A stretch of DNA of 64,000 nucleotides, taken from assembly GCA_022496805.1 (NCBI GenBank), contig CM040104.1, forward strand, positions 6,919,650 to 6,983,649. Reading direction: 5' to 3'. The DNA comes from Pohlia nutans. Lineage: Eukaryota; Streptophyta; Bryopsida; Bryales; Mniaceae. Both the position numbers and the translations under genes were made by a program. Numbering within the stretch: position 1 is the stretch's first letter; every line of letters starts with the position of its first letter. Shown here piece by piece: positions 59,099 to 64,000 of this stretch. The notes beneath the pieces were generated by a model. It searched no databases, had not been told where the DNA came from, and saw only the letters and a list, made by a program, of their open reading frames with translations.

Positions 59099-60034
59099 AT
59101 GGTGCCCCAACAACCATCTCCATCCAAAGCCAACACGCAGGACAACCAAGTTCGAAGAGAAGAACGAGGAACCAGGGAGTTTGAATCTTGTGAAAAAGAA
59201 TCGAAGGTGGCCGACCCTGAGAAGTTCTCGGGAAAAAAGGGAAATAAAATCTATCGCTGGTTTGCACAACTAAGACTGGTATTTTGAGGTAAGCCACGAA
59301 CTTACAACTCGGATGCAGACAAAGTAGCTTACGCTCTTTCCTACATGACTGGTGCTGCGCAGAATTGGGCCATGCCGTTGCTTCAAGCCCTTGATGAGGA
59401 GCGTGAGCATGAGTTGTTAACCAATTATAGCGCTTTTAGAGAATCAATTATTTCCGTTTATGGAGATCTTGATTGGAGAGGCAATGTAGAAGATAAACTT
59501 GGGCGGCTTCGACAAACAGGGTCTGTGGCAGCGTACATATCATCATTCAATGAATATGCAGCTCAAGTTGCTTGGAACGAAGCCAGTTTGGTTGCCCGGT
59601 TCAAAAGTCGTCTCAAGGACGAAATTTTGGACTCTATAGCTAACGCAAAAACGCAACCACAACGGCTTCATGAGTGGATGACTATGGCCTCCCGAATTGA
59701 TGAGCGGTTGTGGGGCAGACGTCAAAATCGACGACAACAACCAGATTCTTTTATGGTTCGGTCTCCTGCCTCTATATCACGAGATGCGGTGGGAAAATTC
59801 CAGCCCTCTTCAAGCACGTCAGGACTTGTCCCAATGGAACTTGGAGCATTACAGGTGACCACCGCTTCAGCGAGGACAACAACGGAGCGTTCAAAGTATC
59901 AACGCCAAGGCCGTTGTTGGGGATGTGGAGAGGTGGGGCATGTGCGGGTTAAATGCCCCACAAACCCGTCCAAACCTTTGTCACTTGCAGCTACCGATGG
60001 ATCGATTCCGGGAAAAGCAGGAGCCCGGGACTGA
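59099..60034 (+). pseudogene. Ty3/gypsy-type Gag with one in-frame stop
   Basis: The ATG at 59099 opens a frame with PEKFSGKKGNKIYRWFAQLR, an in-frame TGA (59285-59287), then GKPRTYNSDADKVAYALSYM and TGAAQNWAMPLLQAL, typical of the retrotransposon gag domain. It continues through LRQTGSVAAYISSFNEYAAQ and ends with a CCHC zinc knuckle, CWGCGEVGHVRVKC, which binds RNA in the capsid. The gag ends at TGA 60032-60034. The TGA at 59285 stands where an Arg (CGA) is expected, so a single C-to-T change may have broken the frame. Confidence 0.8.
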
Positions 60035-60039
60035 ACTAA

Positions 60040-60708
60040 TCACTTCAGTACCCGGGCACCTGTCAAAGTGCCGTGGCAACCGTGCCAAAGGAAAATTTAA
60101 TTGAAGGAGGATTTGGGTGCTCAGAAATGGAATTGGAGCAAGGGGATTGTCACAGTTTTCAAGTGGATGCACCCAATTTACAAGAGTGTAACTTACATGG
60201 AGAGAATCCTACGACCGAATTGGATTTACTTTATCTTCGTGCAACTGTTGATTCTGAGGCTCATTTGACGTTGGAAGCTGAGGTGAATTCGGTGGCGGCA
60301 CTCATGCTAGTTGATTCAGGTGCCACCGGGATTTTCATACATCCTGAATTTGCGCACCTGTGTAATGCCAAATTGAAACCAAAAAGGATTCCACGAGAAG
60401 TGCGGGTGATTGATGGTAGAATTATCAACTCCGGTCTCATCACTCAAGAAACAACCATTGAAGTCAATATTGGAGATCACCACAAAACGCTTCTAGCCGA
60501 CATAACCAATACAGGTCGATACTCATGTATACTTGGAATTCCTTGGCTCAGTCATCATGATCCCATGATTTGTTGGTCTCAACGTTGTGTGATTTTTGAG
60601 TCTCCATATTATCAGAAGAATTGCAAAGGGGTTGCAAAGGGGCTGCGAAGACCAAGCAGCCAGAACAATCGGGCAACATCAGTGATTTGGGAGGATGGCG
60701 CCGAGTGA
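60040..60708 (+). CDS. Retroelement aspartic protease, no reverse transcriptase follows
   Basis: A frame open from 60040 to the TGA at 60708, offset from the gag frame. The catalytic motif is LMLVDSGATGIFIH (DSGA, about residue 80), with a later CILGIPWLSHHDPMICW, the usual partner motif of Ty3/gypsy proteases. No reverse transcriptase, RNase H or integrase motif is found in any frame downstream to 64000. The frame is closed upstream at 60037-60039, so it does not overlap gag and cannot be reached by a simple -1 slip within the present sequence. Confidence 0.75.
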   Translation, partial: SLQYPGTCQSAVATVPKENLIEGGFGCSEMELEQGDCHSFQVDAPNLQECNLHGENPTTELDLLYLRATVDSEAHLTLEAEVNSVAALMLVDSGATGIFIHPEFAHLCNAKLKPKRIPREVRVIDGRIINSGLITQETTIEVNIGDHHKTLLADITNTGRYSCILGIPWLSHHDPMICWSQRCVIFESPYYQKNCKGVAKGLRRPSSQNNRATSVIWEDGAE

Positions 60709-60834
60709 TGCGGGGCGGGCTCACATCCACAAGTTCGGAGTGGGTCCCAGCGACTCCCATGGCAATGAATTGTGACGCTGCGAGGATGGCTGCAAGGTCG
60801 ATGGATCGACAGCCTGCGCAGGTCGGGGTACGAG

Positions 60835-60851
60835 GAAAGAAGGGGGGGGGT
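60835..60851 (+). other. Candidate polypurine tract
   Basis: GAAAGAAGGGGGGGGG, followed by TGGGAACCGTCGAGACGG, resembles a 3' polypurine tract followed by an LTR start. It lies 127 bases after the protease stop. With no paired 5' LTR in view it is unconfirmed. Confidence 0.35.
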
Positions 60852-61019
60852 GGGAACCGTCGAGACGGTCCACTTTAGTGGTAAACCGTTACCGCTATGA
60901 TTTTGATGTATTTTGTATTTTATATTGTTCTAACCGGGACATTATAGCCGATTAGACTAATTCCCGGTTTTGTGTGCATTTGATTTGGTTTTGATTGCCC
61001 AATTTTAGGATTCCCTTTT

Positions 61020-61690
61020 GTCTAGGTAATTTTGGGTATTTATTTATTCCTAACTATTTAACCGTGGGATTTTGGGCGTTTGAGCCATTTGCCCTAGTAT
61101 TTTATTCTATTGTTTGAATCTATTATTGTGGCCTATTGTTCTAATCCATGCCTTAGGCTAATTGATTAGTCCATTAGTTTATTTCGTTCTATTCTTTTGG
61201 ATTATTAGTTTAGTCTTTTATTTCGCCTATTATTTTAGTCTATTGTTTTAGCTCATTACTTCGGTCTATTATTTTCGTATAGGATTTAGCGTACTAATTA
61301 GTTCGCTATTTTAGTTTATTATTCGAGTTATCCTTTTAGCCCATTCGTTTATCTATTCCTTAGTCTATTGTTTTATTCTATTATTCTGTCCTATCCTTTT
61401 ATGCTATCTTTTTAGCCGATTATTTATTCTATTATTTTAGCCTATTATTTATTCTATCCTTTTAGCTTACGATTTAGTCTATCTTTTTATCCTATTACTT
61501 ATTCTATTAATCTAGCCTACTGTTTATTCTATCTTTTTTAGCCTATTTCTTTAGTTTATTCTTTGATTCATTATTTTAGTCTTTCATTTAGCCTTTTACT
61601 TATATTATTCTTTTAGCTTATTGGTTATCCTATCGTTTTAGTCTATTATTTCATTCCATTATTTTAGTTGAATAGTCTAGGGTGTTATTT
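61020..61690. repeat. Low-complexity tract of TTTTAGYCTATTATT-like words
   Basis: About 40 degenerate, roughly 15-16 bp words (TTAGTCTATTATTTTAGCCT and similar) fill the interval. Guanine sits almost only in TAG. No ORF. It may be part of the retroelement LTR or untranslated region. Confidence 0.7.
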
Positions 61691-61843
61691 GGACCTATTG
61701 GGGCTTATTGGCTTAGGGTTTCCCTTGTGAGTAAATAGGGAAATTTGGACTCCCGGTTAAGAGGGAGTTTTAGTGTGTGATGGAGCTAGGGCCCCATGGA
61801 TGCAAATTAGTGGATGATTTTGCTTGTTAGATGGATGTAGCTT

Positions 61844-62965
61844 TTGGGGTGGGATTTTGAATCCCACCCCTGTCGATGTTTTTTGCGCCAGTTCATTGTG
61901 TCTGCGCCGGAGAGTTTTGGAGAGCGAGAAGCTCCTGTTTTTTCTAGATCGAGATCTTGTGTTTTGAGTTTTGAGATTTGTGAGAAGAGTTTTGAGGAAA
62001 CCATAAAAATATTAGTGTGTGTGTTTTGGAATATTAACGGTACAATTAGTTGTGAGGGTCTTGAGAATCGGAAGGGTACACGGGGTCCTGGAGAACAGGC
62101 AGCAGAGGCTGGATTTGTGGGCTGGGCTTGTATTCAGTCATTGGGCAGGAGTAGTTCGGATTGGCAACATTGGCCGGAGACAGCTTCGACGAAGGCGGAG
62201 CTTGGGCGGCGAGAATTTCGGCGGGGATTCGAAAATCAGAGACGAAGACGATTGAAGCTGGGTGCAGGAGGCGACCAGAGGCGAGTTGGCCCGGGTCAAG
62301 CGACGGCAGCTAGAGCTGACGGAGATTCGGCAAGGGCAGCGGCGATTGCTGGCTGCATCGAAGATCAGAGCGGCAGCAGCGACTGATCAGGGGGCGACCT
62401 CGGCAGGCAACGATCAGCGAAGGCCAACAACTGACGAGCCAAGACAGGAAACGGCGCCAGTACTCTGCGACGGAATTCCAAGGCAGCGGACTGAGCGGCG
62501 AATTGCAGGCAGCGAAGGGCGCACAGTAACAGCAACTGCAACGACAACGAGGACCGAACATCAGAACACGGCGACCAAGGGCCAGGGTTCACGCCGAATT
62601 GAGGAGCTGGGCTGCAGCGACCAGATCAAGGAACCGCAGTAGGGGCGCGAGTCAGGTGGACGGAAGCCAAGGGGGCGAGCTGTGGCGGCATCAACACGGC
62701 GATAGCAAGGCGATTAACAGCGGCAGAAGACCGGCGAGCAAGGCGAAGGGCGGAGGCGACGACAGCAAGCAACGGAAGACGGTGAAGAGCAGAAGACGAA
62801 GACCCAAGGGCGCAATTCGACCTGCAGCCGGCGAGGCAGCGTGAAGGCTGCGGAACGGCGAGGAGCGGTCGGCACCAACAATCAAGTACGACAGCGGCGC
62901 TGGAGAACGCCGGAACAAGGCGGAGCTTGAGCGGAGCTCCACCTACGAGGCAGAGCATCACCCCT
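61844..62965 (+). other. Purine- and GC-rich block with two overlapping ORFs, no family recognised
   Basis: Composition changes sharply near 62050 to GC- and purine-rich on the plus strand. ORFs at 61844-62386 and 62262-62642 encode Arg/Ala/Glu-rich peptides without domains; the antisense ORFs are Leu/Ser-rich. Phrases such as GGCGAGCAAGGCGAAGG and CGGCAGC recur. It looks more like an untranslated, structured or simple-sequence part of the retroelement than a gene. Confidence 0.35.
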
Positions 62966-63238
62966 GCAGAGACAGGGTGTTATTACAGAATACAGCGTGA
63001 CAATAGGGAGGGAGCAATTCCCTACCCATTTTTTACTTATTTTTTTGAGATTTTGTTGACTTGTTTAGGTCTAGTAAGGCCTAGGAGGATTGAGAAGAAC
63101 TTTGTTAGCGTAAATTGGTAATCTTAATTGCCCCAACAAATATTTGCTTGCATTCTTTAATTGTTTTCGATTGATTCTTTGAATTGTGTATGATTTGTAT
63201 TTGGTTGTTTTGTTGTTGTGCGTGTGTGTAAAATTGGT

Positions 63239-63376
63239 CCGGTGAAGGGTATAGCGCGGAAGCGCTGCCCAATTTTCACCGGGCTAATTAGTTATTTGGT
63301 TGCAAATTAGGGTTAAAACTTAGGGTTTTTGGGCACGACGCGGAAGCGCTGCCCAAATTCTCCCAAAAAACCCTAA
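63239..63376. repeat. Two hairpins with a shared CGCGGAAGCGCTGCCCAA core
   Basis: The first (63239-63282) has stem CCGGTGAA/TTCACCGG. The second (63321-63376) has stem TAGGGTTTTTGGG/CCCAAAAAACCCTA. Each presents the same 18 bp core in the loop side. The stems differ completely while the core is kept. Confidence 0.65.
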
Positions 63377-63502
63377 ATTATTTTGTATTGTGTTGTTTTA
63401 AGTGCAAGGTGCTTATAAAGGTTAGGGTATTTTTGTGGGGCTTAGGGATCAAAGAAACTCCCCATCGTGAGATTTTGATGCCCGTGAGGCCTTTTGCAAA
63501 TG

Positions 63503-64000
63503 TGCTGTAATTTCCGTGCACAAGTCCCAAAACCCTAATTAGAAGGGTTTATTTGCTAATTCAACCCAATTTAATGGTACGTGGTACCTAGGGTGATTGG
63601 TGAATACTTGTGAGTCTAAATTAGTGTTTGTTATTGCCTCATTTGAGCATTTGGAGTGTGCTGTAATTTTCTTGCACAAGTCCAAAAACCCTAATTGGAA
63701 GGGTTTAACCACCAATTTTACCCAATTTAATGGTACGAGGTACCTAGGGTGATTGGTGAAGGCTTGTGAGTCTAAATTAGTGTTTGTTATTGCCTCATTT
63801 GAGCATTTGGTGTGTGCTGTAATTTTCTTGCACAAGTCCAAAAACCCTAATTGGAAGGGTTTAACCACCAATTTTACCCAATTTAATGGTACGAGGTACC
63901 TAGGGTGATTGGTGAAGGCTTGTGAGTCTAAATTAGTGTTTGTTATTGCCTCATTTGAGCATTTGGTGTGTGCTGTAATTTTCTTGCACAAGTCCAAAAA
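63503..64000. repeat. 156 bp tandem array running off the right edge
   Basis: Unit starts (CTGTAATTT) fall at 63505, 63661, 63817 and 63973, exactly 156 bp apart. The second and third units are almost identical; the first is more diverged. Each contains AAAACCCTAATTGGAAGGGT, GGTACGAGGTACCTAGGGTG and GTGTTTGTTATTGCCTCATT. Since 156 is a multiple of three, the minus strand shows a 52-residue repeating frame that is probably only a by-product. Confidence 0.9.

Noticed and set aside
61844..62642. Two plus-strand genes in the GC-rich block
   Set aside because: Overlapping ORFs occur in several frames and on both strands, as expected where stop codons are rare; no domain is visible.
63300..63900. 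Telomere-type repeats because of AAACCCTAA words
   Set aside because: The words occur singly within longer units and never as consecutive 7 bp repeats.
63539..63997. A 152 aa repeat protein on the minus strand
   Set aside because: It follows from the 156 bp unit length; no start context, no known domain, and the region is a tandem DNA repeat.

Overview
This window is AT-rich, repeat-dominated eukaryotic nuclear DNA. The canonical GT-AG introns, the plant-like NSE4 protein, the plant-type Ty1/copia fragment and a tRNA-Pro(AGG) gene suggest a streptophyte. A BK/Slo-type potassium channel gene and an animal/fungal-style Tc1 DD34E transposon argue against a seed plant. My best guess is a bryophyte, lycophyte or charophyte-grade species; the lineage is inference.

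Host genes are few. I reconstructed two from splice sites and phase. NSE4, a kleisin of the SMC5/6 complex, lies on the minus strand at 7996-10599 (7 exons, 336 aa). A BK-like RCK-domain K+ channel lies on the plus strand at 35194-42675 (18 exons, about 1165 aa). There is also an ankyrin-repeat ORF (3251-3826), a lone DUF506-like first exon (25277-25585) and one tRNA-Pro gene (26391-26462, minus).

Most of the rest is mobile DNA at different stages of decay. (i) Eight small elements are bounded by TTAA and CCC...GGG termini, like piggyBac-type MITEs; one lies inside a decayed helentron and another inside a larger inverted repeat. (ii) A complete Tc1-like transposon with an intact DD34E transposase sits at 48175-49782. 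(iii) One fold-back element is nested in the terminal repeat of another (43139-45719). (iv) A helentron-type RepHel-endonuclease pseudogene (50960-56540, minus) is broken by a TTAA element and by a 1.94 kb solo LTR with a perfect 5 bp target duplication. (v) A truncated Ty1/copia element (56545-58066, minus) abuts it. (vi) A gag-protease retroelement without reverse transcriptase or integrase lies at 59099-60708. (vii) Other palindromic MITEs, twin 211 bp elements and several tandem arrays fill the remainder; the arrays include a 142 bp repeat at the left edge and a 156 bp repeat running off the right edge.

The gene-bearing blocks (about 8-10.8 kb, 24.1-25.6 kb and 33.8-42.8 kb) look less AT-rich than their surroundings and are largely free of inserted elements, apart from duplications and repeats within NSE4 introns. 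I saw no CRISPR array, rRNA gene or organellar insertion.
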